Origin: Paludibacteraceae bacterium
Lineage (GTDB): Bacteria > Bacteroidota > Bacteroidia > Bacteroidales > Paludibacteraceae
Direction of reading: 5' to 3'
Length of the DNA: 37,746 nt
NCBI GenBank assembly: GCA_905233255.1
Contig: CAJOCN010000026.1
Span: forward strand, 1 to 37,746
A program made the position numbers and the translations under genes. Of the stretch, positions 7,167 to 13,900 are shown piece after piece. The first letter of the stretch is position 1, and every line of letters starts with the position of its first letter. The notes below the pieces were generated by a model. The model was not told the DNA's origin and ran no database searches. It saw only the letters and a list, made by a program, of their open reading frames with translations.

Positions 7167-7468
7167 TGGCACGCTTTACGATTCATGTCACTGATAAAGC
7201 TAATAGTGACTTGTTGTCTTTAAGGGATGCTATCAAAGATTATTACAAAGCTCCTCTTACGGCCCATCGCTACATGGTCGAACTGAATACCAAGATGGAA
7301 TGGCTTTGTAACGGAGCAGATTATTTTCCCATCGTTCCTGAGTTGTCCTACCAATACGGGTTTGAAGTGCGGCGGTTGAATTTCAAGAAAATGACAATCC
7401 TCTATTCCATTCAGGGAAATGATGTCTATGTGCATCGTGTTATCCCGCAAAGTCTGGTAATTTACTGA
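7166..7468 (+). CDS. RelE/ParE-superfamily toxin-like protein
   Basis: 100 aa, the usual RelE/ParE length. The pattern fits: an N-terminal strand (ARFTIHVTDKANSDL), two helices (about residues 13-52), then strands ending RRLNFKKMTILYSIQGNDVYVHRVIP. In this superfamily a conserved Arg and the following I/LYSI strand lie in the core. RelE members cut mRNA on the ribosome and ParE members poison gyrase; the sequence does not tell which applies. Followed by a repeated-family terminator. Confidence 0.75.
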   Translation: MARFTIHVTDKANSDLLSLRDAIKDYYKAPLTAHRYMVELNTKMEWLCNGADYFPIVPELSYQYGFEVRRLNFKKMTILYSIQGNDVYVHRVIPQSLVIY

Positions 7469-7502
7469 CATCCAAGGCATTTCTCGTCAATAATAACTCC
7501 CT

Positions 7503-7533
7503 ACAGCTCCGTCCAGCGGGGCTGTTTTTTTTT
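7503..7533 (+). terminator. Intrinsic terminator, repeated family
   Basis: ACAGCtCCG tcca GCGGgGCTGT followed by nine T. The preceding run from CGTCAATAATAACTCC to CTCCG (27 nt) recurs exactly after the gene ending at 8905, so the cassettes share a 3' flank. Confidence 0.8.
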
Positions 7534-7624
7534 ACGTCCGAATGCTGGTGGGGGCTGAAAATTATACTAAAAATACCGCTTTGCGGAGATTATATTACAA
7601 ATATCTTTCTTTTATTAACCGAAA

Positions 7625-7792
7625 ACGCGCATCTTCGATGCTTTAAGAAAACCCTCGTACATGGCTGTCAGTCCTTGCGGAATATCGGCCTACGCGGCCT
7701 TGAGCGCAAACAGCTTTATGCTTGCTTATGAGCAAGCTCATAGACAACCATATATCCGTTTTCACTCACAACAAAGTTGTCTAATTCCGCAA
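7625..7792 (-). ncRNA. Cloverleaf element CL1 (putative structured RNA)
   Basis: Closing stem TTGCGGAAT/ATTCCGCAA (7675-7683 with 7784-7792) encloses three arms: GGCC/GGCC (7687-7699), the palindrome TATGAGCaaGCTCATA (7727-7742) and ACAACaaaGTTGT (7768-7780). On the minus strand it is followed by hairpin GCATCgaaGATGC (7629-7641) and GCGTTTTC, a terminator-like end matching that of CL2 with compensatory bases. No promoter of the standard type was found for it. Function unknown. Confidence 0.5.
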
Positions 7793-7886
7793 TGCCTTAC
7801 ATCCCGCCCGAGGCAAAAAACGTCAAAAACTGCTTCGCAATGCGGATGTAGCAATGTTTATCCCGTTATGGTATGTTTATATTCCT

Positions 7887-7959
7887 CCGTGTAATAGCCT
7901 GTATCTTTTTTTAAAAAAACAGGCAAAATAAATACAGGCTATACTTTATACCTTTACAC
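7887..7959. other. Long inverted repeat with two alternative pairings
   Basis: ATAGCCTGTAT (7893-7903) pairs perfectly with ATACAGGCTAT (7931-7941), inside CGTGTAA/TTACACG (7887-7893 with 7953-7959). GCCTG can instead pair with CAGGC at 7919-7923, closing over TTTTTTTAAAAAAA. The two foldings exclude each other. Confidence 0.5.
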
Positions 7960-7988
7960 GCCGAATGGGTTTTCGATGTTTTTTAAAA

Positions 7989-8146
7989 GGAATCCGGCAG
8001 GAGCGATTTCGCTGCTGCCAAGCGGGAACGGGTAGCCGGGTGCCGGGAGCTTGCTCATGGGCAAACGGCTAAACGGGCACGCAGGGTTGCGGGTTCGCAA
8101 CACGGGATTCCGCGTTTTCTGGAAAGCGTCTATGACGCGCGTTTTT
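7989..8146 (+). ncRNA. Cloverleaf element CL2 (putative structured RNA)
   Basis: Closing stem GGAATCC/GGATTCC (7989-7995 with 8105-8111). Arm 1: GGCAG-AGCG...CGCT-CTGCC (7996-8019). Arm 2: TAGCC/GGCTA (8033-8037 with 8067-8071), TGCC/GGCA and apex GAGCttGCTC (8047-8056). Arm 3: GTTGCGggttCGCAAC (8086-8101). A hairpin GCGTCtatGACGC (8126-8138) then GCGTTTTT follows. The size and arm order match CL1 and CL3 although most of the primary sequence differs. Confidence 0.5.
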
Positions 8147-8151
8147 CTTTA

Positions 8152-8200
8152 CTTATAATTATTATTTTCTCCGCGTAAGCGGTATTTTTACTATTTTTTT
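8152..8200 (+). repeat. Hairpin-promoter element, copy E
   Basis: Core CTCCGCgtaaGCGGTAT followed by a T-rich tract; the same stem and loop as copy C. Confidence 0.65.
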
Positions 8201-8210
8201 CTTTTAAAAC

Positions 8211-8241
8211 TTGCAAATGTGCAAAAAAAGTAGTACCTTTG
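8211..8241 (+). promoter_or_regulatory. Promoter of the DUF6169-like cassette
   Basis: TTG, 20 bp, TACCTTTG at 8234-8241. The 30 bp from 8236 to 8265, including SD AAAGGAGGT, are identical to 9501-9530. Confidence 0.85.
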
Positions 8242-8270
8242 CAGCGGAAATGGAAGAAAGGAGGTCTTGT

Positions 8271-8420
8271 ATGGATCAGAAAGACAACATATTTGTACAA
8301 TTCAGTACAGAGGAAGAACGCAAGGCTGCATTGCGTAAAATGGTAGGTATGAGACAAGAGTGGGAAACTCGTGTTCGCGAGATTATGGCTAAACGCAACA
8401 ACATGCCCGTTGTACAATGA
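8271..8420 (+). CDS. 49-aa small protein, putative antitoxin
   Basis: MDQKDNIFVQFSTEEERKAA... with a charged helical body (RQEWETRVREIMAKRN). ATG 8271 is chosen for its strong SD at 8257-8265. An in-frame ATG at 8250 would add seven residues but starts before the SD. The stop overlaps the next start (ATGA), as in antitoxin-toxin pairs. No family recognised. Confidence 0.7.
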   Translation: MDQKDNIFVQFSTEEERKAALRKMVGMRQEWETRVREIMAKRNNMPVVQ

Positions 8421-8905
8421 TTCACCTTTCTATCGAAACGATTAATCTTCGTGCTCCTTACCTCGTTGAGCGAGTAGACGATAACATTTTTCTATTTACT
8501 ACCGACAAAGGTATAATATATACCGTTGGTTTTGTTCCTGATGTCTCTTTTATGGAAAAGGGGCTATATCAGTTCTTTATCACTAGGGGCACCAACAAAA
8601 GTTCGCGAGCAGACAAGAAGGTGTTTGAGACCGTTCGAGTAATCATAGAGGAATTCTTTTCCCAAGAAGAACCCGTTATGCTATATATATGCGACACTAC
8701 CGATAAACGTCAGGCCTCACGTGATCGGTTATTCCGCATTTGGTTTCACACCTATCTGTTAAATGCTTCCTATACGATGTATAATGAGCAGATGACATTA
8801 GATAATGTGCTATACTTCTCCAGCATAATATTACGAAAAGACCACCCGCTGCACAATCAAGTCATTTGTTCTTTCCACGACTATATCGTTGAGCATCGTC
8901 AATAA
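8417..8905 (+). CDS. DUF6169-like protein, putative toxin partner
   Basis: 162 aa. It resembles the Bacteroidota DUF6169 family as I remember it: an N-terminal beta segment (LVERVDDNIFLFTTDKGIIYTV), a middle strand (LYQFFITRG), then VRVIIEEFF and the characteristic block VMLYICDTTDKRQASRDRLF ending in RIWFHTY. No catalytic motif is evident. No signal peptide or membrane segment, so cytoplasmic. Coupled by 4-bp overlap to the 49-aa protein behind its own promoter, in the same kind of cassette as two toxin-antitoxin loci. A toxin role is inferred from context only. Confidence 0.65.
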   Translation: MIHLSIETINLRAPYLVERVDDNIFLFTTDKGIIYTVGFVPDVSFMEKGLYQFFITRGTNKSSRADKKVFETVRVIIEEFFSQEEPVMLYICDTTDKRQASRDRLFRIWFHTYLLNASYTMYNEQMTLDNVLYFSSIILRKDHPLHNQVICSFHDYIVEHRQ

Positions 8906-8917
8906 TAACTCCCTACA

Positions 8918-8937
8918 GCTCCGCAGCAATGCGGATG
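8918..8937 (+). terminator. Truncated copy of the repeated terminator
   Basis: ACAGCTCCGCAGCAATGCGG is present but the GGCTGT arm and T-run are missing. The sequence switches to ATGTGATCGC, a junction similar to the one at about 7843-7855. It probably no longer terminates well. Confidence 0.6.
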
Positions 8938-9013
8938 TGATCGCTACGCGCCGAATGGGTTTTTGAAGTGACCGAAGGGAACGATTTTTTGAGAGCGAAG
9001 CGCGTTTTTGTAA

Positions 9014-9143
9014 GGCGGTAGTACGGTTATTGAACCGGACTGAACGGGGCTACGGGGCGTCAGAACGAAGAGCTCGCTCATCGGGCTGACGAACCGAAGC
9101 CACGTAGAGGCTCTACAAGAGCCGAACCGCCGCGTTTTCGGTT
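9014..9143 (+). ncRNA. Cloverleaf element CL3 (putative structured RNA)
   Basis: Closing stem GGCGGT/ACCGCC (9014-9019 with 9126-9131). Arm 1: CGGTTattgAACCG (9024-9037). Arm 2: CTACG/CGTAG (9050-9054 with 9103-9107), CGTCAG/CTGACG (9058-9063 with 9086-9091), apex GAGCtcGCTCAT (9070-9081). Arm 3: GGCTCtacaaGAGCC (9109-9123). It shares the upstream flank CGCCGAATGGGTTTT with CL2. Its downstream flank CGCGTTTTCGGTT is the reverse complement of the CL1 flank at 7617-7629. Confidence 0.5.
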
Positions 9144-9327
9144 ACTTTAAAAATGGGGTCCCCGATGGGCGCTAACGTAGTGCACCCGGTGGGGAGAGCG
9201 GAGGCATAAGTTGCCCGTCGATTTAGCAGGGCGGTATCGACCATTGCACACTTGTTGCCGAACGCGATAATTACTATTTTCTCCGAGCAACGTGAGGTAT
9301 TTTTACTATTTTTTTCTGCACAAATCC

Positions 9328-9358
9328 TTGTGTATTCCAAATTTTTGTAGTACCTTCG
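9328..9358 (+). promoter_or_regulatory. Damaged promoter copy
   Basis: Same as the promoter at 9476 except that the -7 box reads TACCTTCG. The next 100 bp carry four palindromes (CCCCtttGGGG; CGAAAGTACTTTCG; CGCACgtttGTGCG; CCCAAGtCTTTGGG), and the promoter sequence then starts again. Confidence 0.6.
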
Positions 9359-9475
9359 ACCTACTCCCCTTCCCCTTTGGGGTGGGACCCTTCGAAAGTA
9401 CTTTCGCACGTTTGTGCGAGTACCCAAGTCTTTGGGCAAAAAAACCAAATAAATTTTCTTTTTCTGCTCAAATCC

Positions 9476-9506
9476 TTGTGTATTCCAAATTTTTGTTGTA
9501 CCTTTG
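9476..9506 (+). promoter_or_regulatory. Promoter of the 44-aa orphan ORF
   Basis: TTG, 20 bp, TACCTTTG at 9499-9506. The leader holds a five-codon mini-ORF (ATG 9515, MEERR, TAA 9530) that runs through the SD at 9522-9530 and ends one base before the main ATG. Confidence 0.82.
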
Positions 9507-9533
9507 CAGCGGAAATGGAAGAAAGGAGGTAAT

Positions 9534-9668
9534 ATGGCAGCTACGTTAGAACAACCGGCAATGCAACAAACAGGGACCATTTCGATGGAACAATGGGAAC
9601 ATTACCACACCATCGAAGAACTGGACGCGTCGTTAAAGACTATCATTCATAATCATTTCCATAAATGA
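9534..9668 (+). CDS. Orphan 44-aa protein, antitoxin-like remnant
   Basis: MAATLEQPAMQQTGTISMEQ... ending NHFHK. A full promoter and the strong SD shared with the 8271 gene make it a likely real gene. No partner follows: the next 60 bp are non-coding and lead to a terminator. It may be what is left of a cassette whose toxin gene was lost, or a solitary antitoxin. Family not recognised. Confidence 0.6.
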   Translation: MAATLEQPAMQQTGTISMEQWEHYHTIEELDASLKTIIHNHFHK

Positions 9669-9730
9669 AACCAATGAGTAGTTGTTGTCTATGAGGCATG
9701 CCATGAATTACTTTTTTATTAATTCCATAG

Positions 9731-9762
9731 CAGCTCCGCAGCAATGCGGGGCTGTTTTTTTT
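9731..9762 (+). terminator. Intrinsic terminator, repeated family
   Basis: CAGCtCCGC / GCGGgGCTG around AGCAAT with eight T. Confidence 0.8.
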
Positions 9763-9838
9763 GCATTCTGATCTTCTTGCCCCCTGCGAAGAACGTTATA
9801 TCTATGTGAAACAGAGGTGATATCGGTTCATTCTCGGT

Positions 9839-9882
9839 ACCAAACCATAGGATCACCATACAATCACCATAGGATCACCATA
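9839..9882. repeat. 11-bp tandem array (ATCACCATA type)
   Basis: Four consecutive 11-bp units ending in CCATA: accAAACCATA, then three units of the type GGATCACCATA or CAATCACCATA. Confidence 0.8.
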
Positions 9883-10047
9883 GGATGAATCCCTAAAACT
9901 GTACATTGAGTGCTTTTACTGTATATATACGTAGTATATATACACTTTTTGCCTGAATTAGCCGTCCGGAAATGCGATACTTGTTGTCTGTAAATGCACG
10001 AAAAATTTGTTTTTCGGTGCCCACTTGGCGGTCTTTGAGTGCTTTAT

Positions 10048-10151
10048 ACTCGCTAGAGTTGGCTAATTGGTAGTAAAAGCTGTCTGTGAGCTTGCTTACA
10101 AGCCGGCTACCAAAGCAAGCGGATTAATCACCTGGTTAGTACGCGAGCGCG
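10048..10151. other. Possible fourth cloverleaf-like cluster (CL4)
   Basis: Three consecutive arms: ACTCgctaGAGT (10048-10059); TTGGTAG/CTACCAA (10067-10073 with 10107-10113) with apex GTGAGCttGCTTAC (10086-10099), close to the GAGCttGCTCAT apex of CL2; and CGCGagCGCG (10142-10151). I could not find a closing stem. Confidence 0.35.
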
Positions 10152-10192
10152 GATTAGAAGAGGTGAATGCCAATAGAAATATAGAAGGAAGG

Positions 10193-10300
10193 GGGTGACA
10201 GGGTGACAGGGTGACGGGGTGACACCCTTTCTCTAATATACACACCTACGCGCGTGTGTGAGATTTATAAACGAGGGTGTCACCCGTCACCCGTCACCCT
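10193..10300. repeat. Palindromic module 1 (GGGTGACA arms)
   Basis: Four 8-bp units of GGGTGACA type (10193-10224) and three GTCACCC heptamers preceded by GGGT (10275-10300) form complementary arms. The loop holds TATACACACC and CGCGCGTGTGTGAGATTT. About 20 bp of the arms pair with one extra G. Confidence 0.75.
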
Positions 10301-10318
10301 AAAAAACAGCGTCCATTA

Positions 10319-10461
10319 GGTCGGATACCATCCGACATCCGCCCGACATCCACCCTATAACTGCCCAATTACTGCCTATTTGAGGCCTATTTACGGTCCA
10401 AAGCCGCGATATGGCCGCGACGTGACCGCGACCTGACAGATAGGTAACAGATAAATGTCAA
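10319..10461. repeat. Drifting 11-bp tandem array, about 13 units
   Basis: Written in 11-bp rows, neighbouring rows resemble each other while distant rows do not: atccgacatcc/gcccgacatcc, accctataact/gcccaattact, gcctatttgag/gcctatttacg, cgatatggccg/cgacgtgaccg, cgacctgacag/ataggtaacag. Confidence 0.65.
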
Positions 10462-10514
10462 ACGTATGAGAATTATTCCGATTATGCCAATAGAAACATT
10501 GCAGGTAAAACATA

Positions 10515-10609
10515 GACCAGAAGACCAGATGACCAGTTGCTTTCTTAAACTATACACACCCGCGCGTGTGTGATATTTTAATATGAACTGCTCATCTGCT
10601 CAGCCGCTC
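10515..10609. repeat. Palindromic module 2 (GACCAGNN arms)
   Basis: Three 8-bp units GACCAGNN (10515-10538) and a matching 8-bp series AACTGCTC, ATCTGCTC, AGCCGCTC (10586-10609) form complementary arms. The core is TATACACACC then CGCGCGTGTGTGATATTT, nearly as in module 1. Both modules are preceded by ATGCCAATAGAAA. Confidence 0.7.
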
Positions 10610-10775
10610 AGCCCGTCCGCCTAAAAATTACTTTTTCCATTGCGTCGGAATCATATTCCGACATAGAAAGCCCCCCGGCCAATTATGCTCCGTCTATTAT
10701 CCCGGCATTGTATGCCGGACTCCCTCCCTCTCATGGGGGAGAAACCCCAATTTTTATGCATGTTGCCGAACGCGA

Positions 10776-10822
10776 TAATTATTATTTTTTCCGCAAAAAC
10801 GGTATTTTTTACTATTTTTTTA
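10776..10822 (+). repeat. Hairpin-promoter element, copy H
   Basis: Core TTCCGcaaaaaCGGTAT in an AT-rich block, preceded by GTTGCCGAACGCGATAATTA as at about 9252-9271. Confidence 0.6.
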
Positions 10823-10830
10823 TTTTTTAT

Positions 10831-10861
10831 TTGCGTATATCAAAAAAAAGCAGTAACTTTG
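10831..10861 (+). promoter_or_regulatory. Promoter of the giant secreted protein genes
   Basis: TTG, 20 bp, TAACTTTG at 10854-10861. Spacer nearly identical to the secG promoter. Confidence 0.85.
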
Positions 10862-10947
10862 CAGTCGATTTACTGCATTATGCGCATTGGCGCAAACAAG
10901 AAACATTAAATAAAAATAAACACACTACTTTAACTGACATGCATACC

Positions 10948-13900
10948 ATGAGACAAAGATATATAGTCGCCTCTCTGTGGTTTTTACTCTTCTTTTTTGT
11001 TGGCGAAGTGAGCGCTGAATACGCCCCCTCTGTTCGTCAGAATCAAGACCGCGTTTCTTCTAATACGCAGAGCCTGTTATTTCAGAGCCAGCAGATTATG
11101 AGCCCCGTTTCGAGTTATGAAGGAAGGGTTTATTCGCCGTTCAGCAACTCCACACCTGCTGATTATTCACCGTCAAGTCCCTCCCATCACAAAGGCAATC
11201 TCCGCAAGGAGACCAGCTCAGGCGGGCGTACGCCAGGTGAGGCGACCACCGGGTCCAACCAGTCGCCTGTTGGCGAACCGTGGGTGATGCTCTTCATGGC
11301 GCTCGCGCTGAGCGGGTTCATCGCCTTAAAACAATACTACAAACAAACAACCGCGACAGAAACGAACAACACCATGAAACCACTCAACAAAGGCCTATTT
11401 GCTCTTGCTGCCCTCCTTACGCTTGGTGTGGGCAATGCATGGGGCTTGGATGCATCAAATGCACGTGTATATTTTGATAACACAAAATCTAATTGGTCTA
11501 ATTATGTACAATTAGTAGTTGGACATAATAATGACAATGGCGCCAACCCATGGTCTGTTGGTCACGCGATGTCGAAAATCACGAATACGAATAATCTTTG
11601 GACCTGCGAGTTTTCATTTGGAGGGTATTCATACTTTATGTTTATAAACGCTTCGGGTTCTTGGGAAGGGGCTAAACAGCAACCTTGGGATAGAAAGGGA
11701 ACATATGCGTACACGTCTACTAGAAATACGAACCTTGGTTCTGATACTTATTTGTATATGCCTAATGCTGGTAATGATGCAGGATTTACAATCTCCGAAA
11801 AACAAGACAACGGTTATTCGGACCTCAATTATACCCAAACAATCGAGCAGAAACTATACAATGGTAGTTCCTATGAACTATCCACTGCAACATTAGCCTC
11901 TACAATTAAAGTTAGTTCCTACTATTTGAGCGATGCTACAACAGCTTCAAGTACAGGCGATAAAGCTATCACATCTGGCAATAGTAGTACATCTTGTTCT
12001 GCTGCACGTACAGCAACCGTAACTTATACTATTTCCGGCGTACAAACCGGCTATGAGTTTATCGGATGGTATGAAGGAGAAACACAAAAGGGGACATCTC
12101 TCACTTACTCTTATGCTGCACAAGAAGCGAAAACCGTTACGGCTCGCTTTGCTCCCACCTATACTGTCAATATTGCAGCAGGAGTACACGGAACGGTAAA
12201 CGTAACCGGTGGAACTAACACAACAGGCAATCAGACTATTGGACAAAATAGTATAACTATTGCGGCGTCAGATCCTGAGAACGGCTTCTATTTTGCAGGA
12301 TGGCAAACAACAGGCGGCGCTCACGTAGCTGATGCAAATGCTGCTTCAACTACAATCCGTGCTACTGCTAATGGATCTGTGACTGCTAATTTCGCTCCCC
12401 GCTTTGCTATTATAGGATCTGCAGAAGATGACACATATGGAACGGCTGTAAATGGTATGCCTGGTTGGAGCGACTATACTTATACACTGGATTATGTTGC
12501 AGCTAACGATTTTGAGCGAACATTAACTCTAAAAGGTAATACCACTTATAAATTCCGTTTGCGGGATTTGAAAGAAGAGAAGAACTTAGGATATGCGAAT
12601 GAAGGTACAATTACATTGAATGCCAACAGTGACTGTTGGCTTAATGAATACAAAAAAGACGTCAAATTTACATTGAATGGTAGTGAAGTGGTTAAATTTA
12701 AAACTAGAGGATTCGGTGGAGACCATGTGAATCTGCAAGTAAACACTAGTGACGATGCAACCACATCTTATACCGCCACTTATAGTAGCCAGTCTTTCTA
12801 TGTGAACGGCACAAATGCCACCTCAACCAATGGCGGTACGGTTAGTGCAGTTGACTGGAAAGACTATTCTCTCGCTTCCGGAGGAAAAGTCAAAGCCGGT
12901 ACAAGCGTAGTCTTCACTGCTACGCCGGCAACGGGGTACACTTTTGAGGGCTGGTACAGCGATGCGGCGTGCACCGATGGGAACAAATATACAACCACTA
13001 CCGGCGTAGCCATAGACGATGCAGCAAAAACACTGACACTCAGCAGTATAAACGCAAATAAGACCGTCTATGCCAAGTTCGTGGAGAAGATGGCGACAGT
13101 AACCATTGCCGCTAATGATCCGTCTAAAGGAACCGTTACTGTAGGAGGTGCATCACACACGTGGGGCAGCTCCGTCAATGTGGGCGTTACGACCACCCAG
13201 AGCCTTAGCGTAACCGCTGCGGCAGGCTACTATTTCGCCGGCTGGGAGCGCACGGGCACTTTGGACTTTAATGTGGATGATGCTTCGGCAGCTACCAGCG
13301 ATGCCGCCAAAGTGACGACTCTACGCGGTTTGGGCGCCACCGATGGGACAGAAGGAACTCTTACCGCCCGTTTCGAGGAACTGGATAAGATCTATTTCCG
13401 TAATGAGAATGCCACTAATCCAGCTAATAAGTTGTGGGGTGCGGACGGTAACAATGTATATGTGTATTTTGACGCCTATTGGGATTCCGGAAGTAAAGGT
13501 GCCGGAGGAAATGGAAAACCTTCTGCCCAAATGGAAGAAATAGGTTCCAGTCATATTTATTGGGCGTATGTGCCTCGCTCCGTAACGTATGCAGGTTACG
13601 CAACTGTTGCATTCTCCAGCCGTGATTGGAGAAGCAGTCCTAATTTTGATGGTGGTGGTTATGGTGCTTACCGTAGTGACTACAACCGCATTCTTAATAT
13701 GTTCGTTCCACACCATGATCAAACGAATAACTTGTATACGGTAAGTTACAACAACAACGGCTACTGGATGAAGTATGACACCAAGGCAGGTGAGGGTGCC
13801 GGATATTACTGGCAGCGGTATACCAGTTCTCCTTCCCAAAAATACACCCAAGTAGCCGAAATGGTTGCTACTACCGATAATGCCACTACACTAAAATTTA

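Larger units (their letters stand above)
7469..8270. other. Non-coding interval between two cassettes
   Basis: About 800 bp without a credible gene. In order: terminator (7503), inverted hairpin-promoter element (7557-7597, core ATACCGCtttGCGGAG), a cloverleaf element on the minus strand (7625-7792), a switch-like inverted repeat (7887-7959), a cloverleaf element on the plus strand (7989-8146), a direct hairpin-promoter element (8152-8200) and a promoter (8211). The inverted element at 7557 and the direct one at 8152 act like 40-bp terminal inverted repeats around the two cloverleafs. Confidence 0.7.
8906..9533. other. Non-coding interval between cassettes
   Basis: Contains the truncated terminator, cloverleaf CL3 (9014-9143), a GC-rich stretch with small inverted repeats (GTCGAT/ATCGAC at 9217-9241), a hairpin-promoter element (9267-9320, core CTCCGAGcaacgtGAGGTAT), a damaged promoter (9328), a three-hairpin insert (9359-9440) and an intact promoter copy (9476). 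No credible ORF. Confidence 0.65.
9669..10760. other. 1.1-kb non-coding, repeat-structured region
   Basis: No long ORF on either strand. It contains 11-bp arrays (9839-9882; 10319-10461), an AT palindromic doublet GTATATATAC-GTA-GTATATATAC at about 9923-9945, a possible fourth cloverleaf-like cluster (10048-10151), and two related palindromic modules (10193-10300; 10515-10609). It could be the shell of a degraded mobile gene or a purely structural region. Confidence 0.6.

Noticed and set aside
7661..7894. 77-aa open frame
   Set aside because: It overlaps cloverleaf CL1, has no promoter or SD, and its composition is unlike a protein.
7625..8146. Cloverleaf elements as retron msr/msd
   Set aside because: No reverse transcriptase gene is nearby, and the three copies differ in layout from msr-msd.
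7625..9143. Cloverleaf elements as classical integron attC sites
   Set aside because: attC sites fold as one long imperfect hairpin with R core sites. These have three arms, I see no core sites, and there is no integron integrase in the window.
9292..9549. 85-aa open frame
   Set aside because: It reads through two promoter copies and the SD of the real ORF at 9534.
10193..10300. GGGTGACA repeats as a CRISPR array
   Set aside because: The units are 7-8 bp in direct contact with no spacers, and no cas genes are present.
10467..10572. 35-aa frame starting MRIIPIMPIE
   Set aside because: It runs into the palindromic module, has no promoter, and the second module breaks the same frame early.
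10685..10938. Upstream extension of the giant secreted protein and the 74-aa frame beside it
   Set aside because: Both lie before or across the promoter at 10831-10861; the signal peptide begins at 10939 or 10948.
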